From Mycolicibacterium psychrotolerans (GTDB lineage: Bacteria > Actinomycetota > Actinomycetes > Mycobacteriales > Mycobacteriaceae): a stretch of 64,000 nt of DNA. Location: positions 2,728,001-2,792,000 of the forward strand of contig NZ_AP022574.1 of NCBI RefSeq assembly GCF_010729305.1. Direction: 5' to 3'. Position numbers and translations under genes: made by a program. Positions 7,989 through 17,164 of the stretch are shown piece after piece (the stretch's first letter is position 1; every line of letters begins with the position of its first letter). The notes below the pieces were generated by a model. The model was given only the letters and a program-made list of their open reading frames with translations, was not told the DNA's origin and made no database searches.

Positions 7989-9851
7989 GTGGCACAGCAG
8001 GTTCGTCGGGTCTACGGGGCGTCGATGTCGCCCGACGCCACCGCGTTCGCCCATCTGGTCGACGACGGCGGGTATCCGCGCGCGGTGCAGCGGTTCCTCC
8101 GCGGCTGGCGGGCCACCTCCTCGCGTGACGTCGAGCTGCCCGTCGAGGGACCGGTGACGCGGGTGCTGCATTCCGCCGACGGTCACTGGTTGGCGTGCCA
8201 GGTGGCGCCCGAGGGCGGTTCCCGTAGCCAGATCTGGGTCGTGACAACCGATCCCGACGACCGGCTGGCGCGCCGCATCGACCATTGGCCCTCGGGGGTC
8301 GAGGGCACAGCGGAGCTCATCAGCTGGGACGGCACCCTCGTCGCGGCGATCCTGACCGGGGAGGACAACGTCGGGAGTTCGTGCCTGATCGATCCCGCCG
8401 ACGGCACGACGACCGTGCTGGACCGCCGGTCCGCCGGCAGGTTGGTGGACGCGTGGTGTGGTGCGTCGCTGGTGCGTGTCGGGCCTCGTGGGTACCGCGA
8501 TCTGATCATGCTGCGCGGGCTCACCGAGACCGGGCTGCTGCCCTTCGACCCCGGCTCGACGACCGACACCGGGGTCATCCTCGATGACCACGGTCCTCGC
8601 CGGTTGCGGTACGGCCCGGAGGGTGAGCAGACCAAGCTCTACCTCCCGGCGCGCGACTACGACGTCAACAGCACCGAGGGCTATGTGCGGGCGCTGATCC
8701 GCAGCGAGAACGGAGCCGAGCACGCCCGGCTGCTCGAGGTGACCGTCACCGCCGACGGTGTGTCGTATCACGTGCTCGCCGAGCGGGAGGGGTGCGAGCT
8801 CGACGAGTTCACCGTCAGTGACGACCTGTCCACGGTGGCGATCTTGTGGAACCTGCACGGCGCCAGCGAATTACAGATCCTCGAATATGCCGACAACACG
8901 CTGCTCGAGCCGATTCCGTTGCCCGGCATGGTAGCCAGCGAGCTGTCGATCAGCGCGGGCGGGTCGATGGTGGCGCTGACGGTGGAGGGTCCGTCCAATC
9001 CGCCGACCGTGGAACTGGTCGACCCTCGCAGCCGCGAATGGGAACCGGTCGATCGCGAGCCGAGCAGCGGACCTCTTTCGGCGGAGCCCACGTTGGAGAC
9101 CGTCGTCGCTCGCGATGGTCTGTCCTTCACCGGCTGGCTGTTCCAGCCGCCGGAGGGTGTGCCGACCGTCGGCGCGATGCTGTTCCTGCACGGCGGGCCC
9201 GAGGGCCAGGGCAGGCCGGGGTACAACGAGTTCTTCCCCGGCCTGCTGGAGGCCGGCATCTGTGTGTTCCTGCCCAACGTGCGCGGCTCGGGCGGCTTCG
9301 GGCGGTCGTTCATGCACGCCGACGACCGCGAGCGGCGCTTCGCCGCGATCGACGACGTCGCCGACGCGGTCCGCTTCCTCGTCGACAACGGCCACGCCCC
9401 CCGGGACTGCGTCGCCTGCTGCGGCTGGTCCTACGGCGGCTACCTGACCCAGGCCGCACTGGCCTTTCACCCGGACGAATTCGCCGCCGGCATCAGTATC
9501 TGCGGAATGAGCGACCTCAACACGTGGTACCGCACCACAGAACAGTGGATCGCCGCGGCGGCCTACCCGAAATACGGTCACCCGGTCAGCGATCGCGATC
9601 TGCTCGAGGAGCTGTCGCCGCTGCCGCGCGCCGCGGCGATCACCGCTCCGCTGCTGCTGGTGCACGGCCTCAACGACACCAACGTGCCGCCGACCGAGTC
9701 GCAGCAAATGTACGACGCACTCGTCGAGCGGGGCAGCCGAGCCGAGTTGTTGCTCTTCGACGACGACGGACATGAGATCGACAAGCGCGAAAACCGTGCT
9801 GTACTGCTGAAAGCCATGACCTCGTGGCTTTGCGCGGCGTTCGCCGACTGA
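7989..9851 (+). CDS. S9 family serine peptidase (prolyl oligopeptidase type)
   Basis: Cytoplasmic peptidase/acyl-aminoacyl hydrolase of 620 aa. Residues ~1-370 form a degenerate beta-propeller that gates the active site. Residues ~380-620 are the alpha/beta-hydrolase domain, with LHGGPEGQ as the oxyanion-strand motif. The catalytic triad is Ser481 in GWSYGG, Asp563 in HGLNDTNVP and His595 in DDGHEI. The order, spacing and HGGP motif fit the S9 family. There is no signal peptide. The start is GTG 7989 with no strong Shine-Dalgarno sequence. It is an insertion relative to the M. tuberculosis Rv2507-Rv2506 order. The peptide substrate is unknown. Confidence 0.88.
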   Translation: MAQQVRRVYGASMSPDATAFAHLVDDGGYPRAVQRFLRGWRATSSRDVELPVEGPVTRVLHSADGHWLACQVAPEGGSRSQIWVVTTDPDDRLARRIDHWPSGVEGTAELISWDGTLVAAILTGEDNVGSSCLIDPADGTTTVLDRRSAGRLVDAWCGASLVRVGPRGYRDLIMLRGLTETGLLPFDPGSTTDTGVILDDHGPRRLRYGPEGEQTKLYLPARDYDVNSTEGYVRALIRSENGAEHARLLEVTVTADGVSYHVLAEREGCELDEFTVSDDLSTVAILWNLHGASELQILEYADNTLLEPIPLPGMVASELSISAGGSMVALTVEGPSNPPTVELVDPRSREWEPVDREPSSGPLSAEPTLETVVARDGLSFTGWLFQPPEGVPTVGAMLFLHGGPEGQGRPGYNEFFPGLLEAGICVFLPNVRGSGGFGRSFMHADDRERRFAAIDDVADAVRFLVDNGHAPRDCVACCGWSYGGYLTQAALAFHPDEFAAGISICGMSDLNTWYRTTEQWIAAAAYPKYGHPVSDRDLLEELSPLPRAAAITAPLLLVHGLNDTNVPPTESQQMYDALVERGSRAELLLFDDDGHEIDKRENRAVLLKAMTSWLCAAFAD

Positions 9852-9939
9852 CAAGATCAGATTTCAGGTTTATCGAAATTGTCTGCCGGGTAAACCCTGC
9901 TGCGCGCCACCGTAGGCGCGATTACGGAGGAGGCACGGC

Positions 9940-10152
9940 ATGCGGGGAATTCTCGGCGTCATTGTGCTCGTCTGGTTGTTGATCGGCGTGTTCGCCGCGT
10001 ATCAGCGTGACTACTTCAAGGGCGGCGACGCCAACTGCGCCACCGCCGGAAGCATCGCGCTGACGGTCGTGGCGGGTCCGCTGAATTACGCGGGAGTCAA
10101 TCCGAAAGTCGCGGATTGCGAAGTCCCGCAGGTCCCACAACCCAGTCAGTAA
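9940..10152 (+). CDS. small membrane protein, 70 aa
   Basis: ATG 9940 is preceded by GGAGGAGG, a near-perfect ribosome-binding site. Residues 3-20 (GILGVIVLVWLLIGVFAA) form one membrane helix. A cluster DYFKGGDANC follows, then a second weaker hydrophobic stretch (SIALTVVAGPLNYAG), and the protein ends in a Pro-rich tail. Two Cys could form a disulfide outside the membrane. It appears co-transcribed with the 51-aa gene that begins 35 bp downstream. The function is unknown. Confidence 0.75.
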   Translation: MRGILGVIVLVWLLIGVFAAYQRDYFKGGDANCATAGSIALTVVAGPLNYAGVNPKVADCEVPQVPQPSQ

Positions 10153-10187
10153 TCCACTGACTGGCTGATTCAAGGAATGGAGTGGCC

Positions 10188-10343
10188 ATGATCGTCCTCG
10201 GTGCGATCCTGCTGATCCTGGGTCTGATAATCAAAATGTCGATCCTCACCTACATCGGTGTCGTGCTGCTCGTCATCGGCGCGGTGTTCTGGATTCTCGG
10301 ACGGGTCGGCCGTCCGGTCGGCGGCAGGAAAGCCTGGTACTAG
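10188..10343 (+). CDS. very small membrane protein, 51 aa (DUF6131-like)
   Basis: Short gene that standard length cut-offs would miss. It starts at ATG 10188 behind GGAATGGAG and ends at TAG 10341-10343. The translation is nearly all hydrophobic: MIVLGAILLILGLIIKMSI, then ILTYIGVVLLVIGAVFWILG, then a basic tail (GRVGRPVGGRKAWY). Two membrane helices joined by a short turn are expected. It resembles the small DUF6131 proteins of mycobacteria as I remember them. It lies 35 bp after the 70-aa membrane gene and converges on the TetR gene with 4 bp between stops. The function is unknown. Confidence 0.75.
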   Translation: MIVLGAILLILGLIIKMSILTYIGVVLLVIGAVFWILGRVGRPVGGRKAWY

Positions 10344-10347
10344 CTCG

Positions 10348-10968
10348 TCAACGCACTTCGGATTCGGCCGAGGTCAGCGCAGCGACCGTCATCGCTCTCA
10401 GGACGGTCCGCAAGCCGGCCTCGGCCGTTTTCGTGCTGCCGGGCTTCACGCTGTGTGACGTCGAATTCAGCAGGCCGAAGGTGGCATGCGCCATCACCCT
10501 GGCCGCCGTCTCGGAAAGATCGCCGCGGCAGCGTCGCAGCACGTCGACCCAGATCTCCACGTACTGTCGTTGAGCGCGCCGCACCTGCCGTTTCGCCGCC
10601 GGCGGCAGATTGCCCAGGTCTCGATCCTGGATGCGGATCAGATCCGATTCACCGAGCGCGAAATCGAGGTGGAAGTCGATCAGCGCCTCGAGCGCGGCGC
10701 CGGCATCGTCGGTGGACTCGACCACCTCGCTCGCACCGTGCAGCAGGCGGGTGCTTATCCCCACAAGTAGCTCGGTGAGCAGCGCCTCCTTGTTGGGGAA
10801 ATGCCGGTAGATGGCCGGGCCGCTCACTCCTGCCGCCGCGCCGATGTCCTCCAGGCGGACTGCCAGATATCCGTGCTGGGCGATCAGATGCTCGGCGGCC
10901 GCGATCAGCTGACTGCGGCGATCGGACTTGGCCCGGCTGCGGCGGGACCCGGCGTCCGTGGCGGTCAT
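10348..10968 (-). CDS. bkaR: TetR-family repressor of branched-chain keto-acid catabolism (BkaR-like)
   Basis: DNA-binding repressor of 206 aa. Residues ~15-62 are the TetR helix-turn-helix (LIAQHGYLAVRLEDIGAAAGVSGPAIYRHF). The rest is an all-helical ligand-binding domain. ATG 10968 follows GGAGGG. It is divergent from accD1, and the 96-bp gap carries two palindromes that fit a TetR dimer site, so it likely represses accD1-bkdC and itself. The M. tuberculosis/M. smegmatis counterpart in this position (Rv2506) was described as BkaR, a regulator of a branched-chain keto-acid operon; the symbol is given by position and context. The inducer is probably an acyl-CoA intermediate, which is inference. 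Confidence 0.88.
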   Translation of the reverse strand: MTATDAGSRRSRAKSDRRSQLIAAAEHLIAQHGYLAVRLEDIGAAAGVSGPAIYRHFPNKEALLTELLVGISTRLLHGASEVVESTDDAGAALEALIDFHLDFALGESDLIRIQDRDLGNLPPAAKRQVRRAQRQYVEIWVDVLRRCRGDLSETAARVMAHATFGLLNSTSHSVKPGSTKTAEAGLRTVLRAMTVAALTSAESEVR

Positions 10969-11002
10969 GGCGCCCCCTCCGAGTCGATGGTGGACAACGC
11001 GA

Positions 11003-11018
11003 GTTAATCGTGACTAAC
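11003..11018. promoter_or_regulatory. candidate BkaR operator 1
   Basis: GTTAATCGTGACTAAC has GTTA/TAAC ends and near-matching half-sites. Read on the minus strand, the second site at 11028-11043 gives GTTAATGAAGACTAAC, which differs from this one only in the central bases. Position between the divergent tetR and accD1 starts supports a repressor site. Confidence 0.7.
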
Positions 11019-11027
11019 ATACCACCA

Positions 11028-11043
11028 GTTAGTCTTCATTAAC
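11028..11043. promoter_or_regulatory. candidate BkaR operator 2
   Basis: GTTAGTCTTCATTAAC is the inverted version of operator 1, 25 bp from it start to start and 21 bp upstream of the accD1 ATG. Two dimers on the same or nearly the same face of DNA could block both divergent promoters. Confidence 0.7.
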
Positions 11044-11064
11044 TGGACTGAGGCGGATCCCACC

Positions 11065-12615
11065 ATGGCAGCGCGCACCTCACATCGCGACGACCACGTC
11101 GCGCTGGTCGAACAGTTGCGCGCCAAGCTCGCCACCGCCGCACTCGGCGGCCCGCCACGTGCACGCGAACGCCATGTCGGCAGAGGCAAATTGCTGCCGC
11201 GCGAGCGCGTCGACGGTCTCCTCGATCCCGGGAGCCCGTTCCTGGAGATCGCGGCGCTCGCCGCCGACGGCATGTACGACGACGAGTGTCCCGGCGCGGG
11301 CATGATCGCCGGAATCGGCCGGGTGTCCGGCCGTGAATGCATGATCGTGGCCAACGACGCCACCGTGAAGGGCGGCACCTACTACCCGGTGACCGTCAAG
11401 AAGCATCTGCGCGCCCAGGAGATCGCGTCGGAGAACCGGCTGCCATGCGTCTACCTCGTCGACTCCGGGGGCGCGTTCCTGCCCCGTCAGGACGAGGTGT
11501 TCCCCGACCGCGAGCACTTCGGCCGCATCTTCTACAACCAGGCGACCATGAGCGCCAAGGGAATTCCGCAGATCGCCGCGGTCCTGGGCTCGTGCACCGC
11601 GGGCGGTGCCTACGTCCCGGCGATGAGCGACGAGGCCGTCATCGTCCGCAACCAGGGCACCATCTTCCTCGGCGGCCCGCCGCTGGTGAAGGCGGCCACC
11701 GGCGAGGTCGTGACCGCCGAGGAGCTCGGAGGAGGGGATCTGCACTCCAAGGTCTCCGGCGTCACCGATCACCTCGCCCACGATGACCGGGACGCGCTGC
11801 GCATCGTGCGGCGCATCGTCGGCACGCTGGCGCCCAAGGCCGACACTCCCTGGGAGGTGGCCCCGACGGTGGAACCGGTCGCCGACCAGGCTGAACTCTA
11901 CGACGTCGTGCCGGTCGACCCCCGGGTGCCCTACGACGTGCACGAGGTGATCAGCCGCATCGTCGACGGCGGCGAGTTCGCCGAGTTCAAGGCGTCTTAC
12001 GGCACCACACTGGTCACCGGCTTCGCGCGTATCCACGGCCATCCCGTCGGCATCGTCGCCAACAACGGTGTGCTGTTCGGCGAATCGGCGGTCAAGGGCG
12101 CGCATTTCATCGAGTTGTGCGACAAGCGCCTCATCCCACTGTTGTTCCTGCAGAACATCTCCGGCTTCATGGTGGGCCGCGACTACGAGGCAGGCGGCAT
12201 CGCCAAGCACGGCGCCAAGATGGTGACCGCGGTGGCCTGCGCACGGGTCCCCAAACTCACCGTGGTGATCGGCGGTTCCTACGGGGCAGGCAACTACTCG
12301 ATGTGCGGGCGCGCGTATTCGCCCCGCTTCCTGTGGATGTGGCCGAATGCCAGGATCTCGGTGATGGGCGGGGAGCAGGCCGCCTCGGTCCTGGCCACGG
12401 TTCGCGGCGACATGACCGCCGAGGAGGAAGAAGCGTTCAAAGCGCCGATCCGTGCCCAGTACGACAGCCAGGGCAACCCCTACTATTCCACCGCGCGGCT
12501 GTGGGACGACGGTGTCATCGATCCCGTCGACACCAGGACCGTTGTGGGACTGGCCCTTTCGGTGGTGGGTCAAGCGCCGCTCGACCCGGTCTCCTACGGC
12601 GTCTTCAGGATGTGA
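11065..12615 (+). CDS. accD1: acyl-CoA carboxylase carboxyltransferase beta subunit AccD1
   Basis: Carboxyltransferase subunit of 516 aa that moves CO2 from biotin to an acyl-CoA. With AccA1 it forms the 3-methylcrotonyl-CoA carboxylase of leucine breakdown (known for the M. tuberculosis pair). The N-terminal crotonase-like half carries [11 protein letters not shown] and the [14 protein letters not shown] oxyanion loop. The C-terminal half carries [18 protein letters not shown] and [15 protein letters not shown], characteristic of methylcrotonyl-type beta subunits. ATG 11065 is the first gene after the operator region. TGA is 2 nt before the accA1 ATG, indicating translational coupling. Fatty-acid CoA ligase and CoA-transferase genes found between tetR and accD1 in M. 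tuberculosis are absent here. Confidence 0.94.
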   Translation: MAARTSHRDDHVALVEQLRAKLATAALGGPPRARERHVGRGKLLPRERVDGLLDPGSPFLEIAALAADGMYDDECPGAGMIAGIGRVSGRECMIVANDATVKGGTYYPVTVKKHLRAQEIASENRLPCVYLVDSGGAFLPRQDEVFPDREHFGRIFYNQATMSAKGIPQIAAVLGSCTAGGAYVPAMSDEAVIVRNQGTIFLGGPPLVKAATGEVVTAEELGGGDLHSKVSGVTDHLAHDDRDALRIVRRIVGTLAPKADTPWEVAPTVEPVADQAELYDVVPVDPRVPYDVHEVISRIVDGGEFAEFKASYGTTLVTGFARIHGHPVGIVANNGVLFGESAVKGAHFIELCDKRLIPLLFLQNISGFMVGRDYEAGGIAKHGAKMVTAVACARVPKLTVVIGGSYGAGNYSMCGRAYSPRFLWMWPNARISVMGGEQAASVLATVRGDMTAEEEEAFKAPIRAQYDSQGNPYYSTARLWDDGVIDPVDTRTVVGLALSVVGQAPLDPVSYGVFRM

Positions 12616-12617
12616 CG

Positions 12618-14606
12618 ATGAGCTTCGATACCGTTCTGGTCGCCAACCGCGGAGAGATCGCGGTCCGCGTCATTCGCACGCTGCGCGCCATGGGGATTCG
12701 TTCGGTCGCGGTCTACAGCGACGCTGACGCGGGTGCCCGCCATGTCGTCGAGGCCGACGTCGCCGTGCGACTCGGGCCTGCCCCGGCCCGGGACAGCTAC
12801 CTGTCGACCGACGCGCTGCTGGCCGCGATCGACCGCACCGGTGCGCAGGCGGTGCATCCCGGCTACGGATTCCTCTCGGAGAACGCACGATTCGCCGAGG
12901 CGCTGCGCGCGGCGGGGGTCACCTTCATCGGTCCGCCGGTGGCGGCCATTCGCACCATGGGCGACAAGATCTCGGCCAAGGCGGCGGTGTCGGCCTTCGG
13001 GGTGCCCGTCGTCCCCGGCATCTCGCGGCCCGGGCTGACTGACGACGACCTCATCGCCGGAGCGCCCGAGGTGGGCTTCCCGGTGCTGGTGAAGCCGTCC
13101 GCCGGCGGTGGCGGCAAGGGCATGCGGGTGGTGCACGACGCGAGCGAGTTGCCCGCCGCGCTCGCCAGTGCTCGACGTGAGGCGGCGTCGGCATTCGGGG
13201 ACGACACGCTGTTCCTCGAGCGCTTCGTCCTCAACCCGCGCCACATCGAGGTTCAGGTGCTCGCCGACTCCCACGGCGCCGTCGTGCATCTCGGCGAGCG
13301 CGAGTGCAGCCTGCAGCGCCGCCACCAGAAGGTCATCGAGGAAGCACCCTCGCCGCTCCTCGACACCGCGACCCGGGCCCGCATCGGCGCGGCGGCCTGC
13401 GACACCGCGCGCAGCGTGGACTACACCGGCGCCGGCACGGTCGAGTTCATCGTCTCGGCCGACCGGCCCGACGAGTTCTTCTTCATGGAGATGAACACCC
13501 GCCTGCAGGTCGAGCATCCGGTCACCGAGATGGTCACCGGTTGCGATCTGGTCGAGCTGCAGGTCCGGATCGCCGCGGCGGAGAAGCTGCCCCTCGGCCA
13601 GGAGGACATCCGGATGGACGGGCACGCCGTGGAGGCGCGGATCTACGCCGAGGATCCGGCCCGCGGCTTCCTGCCCACCGGAGGCACCGTGTTGGCGCTG
13701 CGCGAACCCGGCGGCCCCGGGGTGCGGGTGGACTCCGGACTGGTCCGCGGAACGGTCGTCGGCAGCGACTACGACCCGATGCTCGCGAAGGTCATCGCCC
13801 ACGCCGAGGACCGGTCGACCGCGCTACGTGCGCTCGACACCGCACTGGCCGGCACCGTCGTCCTCGGGTTGACCACCAACGTCGAGTTCCTGCGATTCCT
13901 GCTGGCCGACGCCGACGTGGCAGCCGGCCGGCTCGACACCGGCCTGCTGGACCGCCGCACCCCGGATTTCACCCCGGCGCCGGCGTGCGAGGACGACTTG
14001 ATCGCTGTGGCGGCCTATCGGTGGCTGACCGGCTGGCCCGCGCATCCGGTCAGCCCGTGGGAGGTGCCGTCGGGCTGGCGCATCGCCGGGCGCGCGCCGA
14101 TACCGATCCGTCTGCGGGCGGGGGAGCGTATCGATCACGTGTGGCTGACCGGCACGCCGCAGGCGGCGACAGCGACGGTCGAGCACGGCGAATCCCGCGC
14201 GCTCACAGCCTCGTTGGCCGGTGATCGGCTCGACGTGGCGATCGACGGCCTGCGCACGAGCTACCTCGTCGCCGAGACCGACGGGCAGATATGGCTGGCC
14301 GCCGCGGGCCGCGTCACGGTCGTCGACGAGGTGCGCGAGGCGCCGGTGCGTCCCGACGACGAACACAGCGGTGACGCCGAGCTGACCAGCCCGATGCCGG
14401 GCGCGGTCGTCGCCGTCGGTGTCACCGACGGCGCGACGGTGGCGGCCGGCACCGTCGTCGTCACCGTCGAAGCGATGAAGATGGAGCACGCGCTCGCGGC
14501 ACCCGTCGACGGGGTGGTCGAAATCCTCGTCGGCGCGGGCGAACAGGTGAAGGTGGGCCAGGTGCTGGCCCGGATCACGACGGCAACCAAGGAGCCACAG
14601 CAATGA
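12618..14606 (+). CDS. accA1: acyl-CoA carboxylase alpha subunit AccA1 (biotin carboxylase + BCCP)
   Basis: Biotin-dependent subunit of 662 aa that carboxylates its own biotin using ATP and bicarbonate. Residues ~1-450 are biotin carboxylase: [16 protein letters not shown] at the N-terminus, a GGGGKGMR glycine-rich ATP loop, then [15 protein letters not shown]. Residues ~585-655 are the biotinyl domain with Lys621 in EAMKMEH as the biotinylation site. ATG 12618 lies 2 nt after the accD1 stop. A longer frame to the left is open only because it overlaps accD1. It overlaps fadE19 by 4 nt (ATGA). It acts with AccD1 as methylcrotonyl-CoA carboxylase. Confidence 0.95.
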   Translation: MSFDTVLVANRGEIAVRVIRTLRAMGIRSVAVYSDADAGARHVVEADVAVRLGPAPARDSYLSTDALLAAIDRTGAQAVHPGYGFLSENARFAEALRAAGVTFIGPPVAAIRTMGDKISAKAAVSAFGVPVVPGISRPGLTDDDLIAGAPEVGFPVLVKPSAGGGGKGMRVVHDASELPAALASARREAASAFGDDTLFLERFVLNPRHIEVQVLADSHGAVVHLGERECSLQRRHQKVIEEAPSPLLDTATRARIGAAACDTARSVDYTGAGTVEFIVSADRPDEFFFMEMNTRLQVEHPVTEMVTGCDLVELQVRIAAAEKLPLGQEDIRMDGHAVEARIYAEDPARGFLPTGGTVLALREPGGPGVRVDSGLVRGTVVGSDYDPMLAKVIAHAEDRSTALRALDTALAGTVVLGLTTNVEFLRFLLADADVAAGRLDTGLLDRRTPDFTPAPACEDDLIAVAAYRWLTGWPAHPVSPWEVPSGWRIAGRAPIPIRLRAGERIDHVWLTGTPQAATATVEHGESRALTASLAGDRLDVAIDGLRTSYLVAETDGQIWLAAAGRVTVVDEVREAPVRPDDEHSGDAELTSPMPGAVVAVGVTDGATVAAGTVVVTVEAMKMEHALAAPVDGVVEILVGAGEQVKVGQVLARITTATKEPQQ

Positions 14607-15763
14607 CCGACTTCCTCTCCACCGGCACGCTGCCCGACCACTACGAGCAGCTGGCCAAGACGGTCCGCGATTTCGCGCAGGGCGTGGTCGCCCCCGTGGC
14701 GGCCAAACACGACGAGGAGCACTCGTTCCCGTACGAGGTGGTCGCGGGCATGGCCGACATGGGCCTGTTCGGGCTGCCGTTCCCGGAGGAGTACGGCGGC
14801 ATGGGCGGCGACTACTTCGCGCTCTGCCTGGCCCTCGAGGAACTCGGCAAGGTCGATCAGAGCGTCGCGATCACGCTGGAGGCGGGCGTATCGCTGGGTG
14901 CGATGCCGGTCTACCGGTTCGGCACCGATGAGCAGAAGCAGGAGTGGCTGCCGCTGCTGGCCTCCGGCAAGGCGCTCGGTGCGTTCGGTCTGACCGAGGC
15001 CGGCGGCGGCAGCGACGCCGGCGCCACGAAGACGACCGCGAGATCGGATGGCTCAACTTGGATCATCAATGGCAGCAAGCAGTTCATCACCAACTCCGGC
15101 ACCGACATCACCAAGCTGGTGACCGTCACGGCGGTCACCGGGGAACAAGACGGCAAGAAGGAGATCTCGTCGATCCTGGTGCCCGTCCCCACACCGGGTT
15201 TCACGGCCGAGCCCGCCTACAACAAGGTCGGCTGGAACGCCTCGGACACCCATCCGCTGAGTTTCGACGACGTGCGGGTGCCGCAGGAGAATCTGCTCGG
15301 TGAGCGTGGCCGCGGCTACGCGAATTTCCTGCGGATCCTCGACGAGGGTCGCATCGCGATCGCGGCGCTCTCGGTGGGGGCCGCGCAGGGCTGCGTGGAC
15401 GAGAGCGTGAAGTACTCCAAGGAGCGCCACGCGTTCGGGCGATCGATCGGCACCAACCAGGCCATCGCGTTCAAGATCGCCCGGATGGAGACACGCGCGC
15501 ACACGGCGCGGGCGGCGTACTACGACGCGGCCGCACTGATGTTGTCGGGCAAGCCGTTCAAGAAGGCGGCCGCGGTGGCCAAGCTGGTGGCCAGTGAGGC
15601 GGCGATGGACAACGCCCGCGACGCCACCCAGATCTTCGGTGGCTACGGCTTCATGAACGAATACCCGGTGGCGCGGCACTACCGCGACAGCAAGATTCTC
15701 GAAATCGGCGAGGGCACGACCGAAGTGCAGCTGATGCTGATCGGCCGGGAGCTGGGCCTGTGA
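14603..15763 (+). CDS. fadE19: acyl-CoA dehydrogenase FadE19 (isovaleryl/2-methyl-branched type)
   Basis: FAD flavoprotein of 386 aa that oxidises short branched acyl-CoAs, supplying the enoyl-CoA for AccA1/AccD1. Family marks visible: [14 protein letters not shown] (FAD/substrate contact), [50 protein letters not shown], and the C-terminal IGEGTTEVQ, where Glu370 sits at the short-chain catalytic-base position. The length is normal for the family. ATG overlaps the accA1 stop by 4 nt, and its own stop overlaps the next gene's GTG, so the operon is tightly coupled. Confidence 0.93.
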   Translation: MTDFLSTGTLPDHYEQLAKTVRDFAQGVVAPVAAKHDEEHSFPYEVVAGMADMGLFGLPFPEEYGGMGGDYFALCLALEELGKVDQSVAITLEAGVSLGAMPVYRFGTDEQKQEWLPLLASGKALGAFGLTEAGGGSDAGATKTTARSDGSTWIINGSKQFITNSGTDITKLVTVTAVTGEQDGKKEISSILVPVPTPGFTAEPAYNKVGWNASDTHPLSFDDVRVPQENLLGERGRGYANFLRILDEGRIAIAALSVGAAQGCVDESVKYSKERHAFGRSIGTNQAIAFKIARMETRAHTARAAYYDAAALMLSGKPFKKAAAVAKLVASEAAMDNARDATQIFGGYGFMNEYPVARHYRDSKILEIGEGTTEVQLMLIGRELGL

Positions 15764-16248
15764 GCGACCGCAGGATCGTGGTGCAGCGCGGGCTGTGGTT
15801 CGAGGAGTTCGAGACGGGGGTCCTCTACCAGCACCGTCCGGGTCGCACGATCACCGAGGCCGACAACGTCCTGTTCACCACGCTGACCATGAACACCCAG
15901 GCGCTGCACCTGGACGCTGCGTTCTCCGACGCGCTGCCGCCGTTCCATCAGCGGCTGGTGAACTCGATGTTCACGCTGTCGACGCTGGTGGGTCTGTCCG
16001 TGGCGCAACTGACGCAGGGCACGATCGTCGGCAACCTGGGCTTCGGCGAGGTCGCCTTCCCCAAGCCGCTGTTCCACGGTGACACCCTGTACGCCGAAAC
16101 CGAGGTCACCGACAAGCGGGAGTCGAAGAGCCGCCCCGGCGAGGGCATCGTGACGTTCAGCCATGTCGGCCGCAACCAGCACGGCGACGTCGTCGCGACG
16201 GCATCGCGAAAGACGATGGTGCGCAAGCGACCCGACGGGCAGATCTAG
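15760..16248 (+). CDS. MaoC-like hot-dog hydratase (Rv2499c-like)
   Basis: Hot-dog-fold protein of 162 aa related to mesaconyl-CoA/2-methylfumaryl-CoA hydratases and (R)-enoyl-CoA hydratases. The segments GRTITEADNVLFTTLTMNTQALHLD and FPKPLFHGDTLYAETEV match the MaoC pattern: the hydratase Asp/His region and the FxxPLFxGD strand. GTG 15760 overlaps the fadE19 stop by 4 nt and the stop abuts the citE ATG with no gap. Together with the CitE-like lyase it may hydrate and cleave a branched or itaconyl-type CoA. The exact substrate is inference. Confidence 0.86.
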   Translation: MSDRRIVVQRGLWFEEFETGVLYQHRPGRTITEADNVLFTTLTMNTQALHLDAAFSDALPPFHQRLVNSMFTLSTLVGLSVAQLTQGTIVGNLGFGEVAFPKPLFHGDTLYAETEVTDKRESKSRPGEGIVTFSHVGRNQHGDVVATASRKTMVRKRPDGQI

Positions 16249-17064
16249 ATGCTGGGAGCCAACGGACCCGGGTGGCTGTTCTGCCCGGCGGACCGGCCGG
16301 AGCGGTTCGAAAAGGCCGCGGCCGCAGCCGATGTCGTGATCCTCGATCTCGAGGACGGGGTGGCGGCGAAGGACCGCGAGGCCGCCCGACAAGCGCTTAT
16401 CGGCACGCCGCTGGACCCGGCGCGCACGGTCGTACGGGTCAACCCGGCCGGCACGCCGGATCACGGGAAAGACCTCGAGGCGCTCGCGTCGACCGGCTAC
16501 ACCACCGTGATGCTGGCCAAGACCGAGACCGCCGAACAGGTGGCCTCGCTGGCGCCCCGCGACGTGATCGTGCTCGTCGAGACCCCACTCGGCGCGCTGG
16601 CCGTCACCGAGACCGCCAGGGTCGACAACGCCTACGCCGTAATGTGGGGCGCCGAGGACCTGTTCGCGGTGACCGGCGGAACCGCGAACAGGTGGCCGGA
16701 CGGCACCTATCGCGACGTCGCGCAGCACGTCCGGTCGCAGAGCTTGCTGGCCGCGAAGGCCTACGGCCGGCTCGCGCTGGACTCGGTGTACCTCGACATC
16801 GAGAACCTCGACGGGCTGCGCGCCGAGAGCGACGACGCGGTCGCGGTCGGTTTCGACGCCAAGGTCGCCATCCACCCGACGCAGGTGGCGGTGATCCGCG
16901 CGGCCTACACGCCGACCGAGGAACAGGTCGACTGGGCGCGCCGCGTCCTCGACACGGCGCGCACACAACGGGGCGTCTTCCAGTTCGGCGGCATAATGGT
17001 GGATGCCCCAGTACTGCGGCGGGCGGAGCGCATCGTCGCGTTGGCGCCACACCCCGGCAGCTGA
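16249..17064 (+). CDS. citE: CitE-like beta-hydroxyacyl-CoA lyase (Rv2498c-like)
   Basis: HpcH/HpaI-family (CitE-type) Mg2+-dependent C-C lyase of 271 aa. Family marks: LFCPADRPERFEKA, VVILDLEDGVA with acidic metal ligands, VIVLVETPLGALAV, MWGAEDLFAVTGG, and GFDAKVAIHPTQVAVI near the C-terminus. It stands alone without citD/citF, so it is not citrate lyase. The M. tuberculosis protein in this position (Rv2498c) was reported to cleave (R)-HMG-CoA and citramalyl-CoA, in leucine and itaconate breakdown; this fits the operon. The start codon directly follows the preceding stop. A 100-bp gap follows before bkdA. Confidence 0.88.
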   Translation: MLGANGPGWLFCPADRPERFEKAAAAADVVILDLEDGVAAKDREAARQALIGTPLDPARTVVRVNPAGTPDHGKDLEALASTGYTTVMLAKTETAEQVASLAPRDVIVLVETPLGALAVTETARVDNAYAVMWGAEDLFAVTGGTANRWPDGTYRDVAQHVRSQSLLAAKAYGRLALDSVYLDIENLDGLRAESDDAVAVGFDAKVAIHPTQVAVIRAAYTPTEEQVDWARRVLDTARTQRGVFQFGGIMVDAPVLRRAERIVALAPHPGS

Positions 17065-17116
17065 CGGACAGACCTCCCACCAGAGGTCAGCACCGACCGC
17101 CTCCGTGCTGAGCACC

Positions 17117-17128
17117 TCAGTCGACTGA
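17117..17128. promoter_or_regulatory. 12-bp palindrome upstream of bkdA
   Basis: TCAGTCGACTGA is a perfect palindrome inside the only sizeable gap (17065-17164) of the operon. A weak hairpin (GACCTC 17071-17076 with GAGGTC 17083-17088, no T-tract) precedes it. It may mark a secondary regulatory or processing point, but a 12-bp palindrome alone is weak evidence. Confidence 0.25.
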
Positions 17129-17164
17129 CGGCGCGATCCGCCGCCAGTGACCCTAGGAGGCGGT

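Noticed and set aside
12117..12617. Upstream extension of the accA1 reading frame
   Set aside because: Wholly inside accD1 in another frame; ATG 12618 gives the conserved biotin carboxylase N-terminus.
17071..17088. Hairpin GACCTC/GAGGTC after citE as a terminator
   Set aside because: Six-bp stem without T-tract inside an otherwise continuous operon; not convincing.
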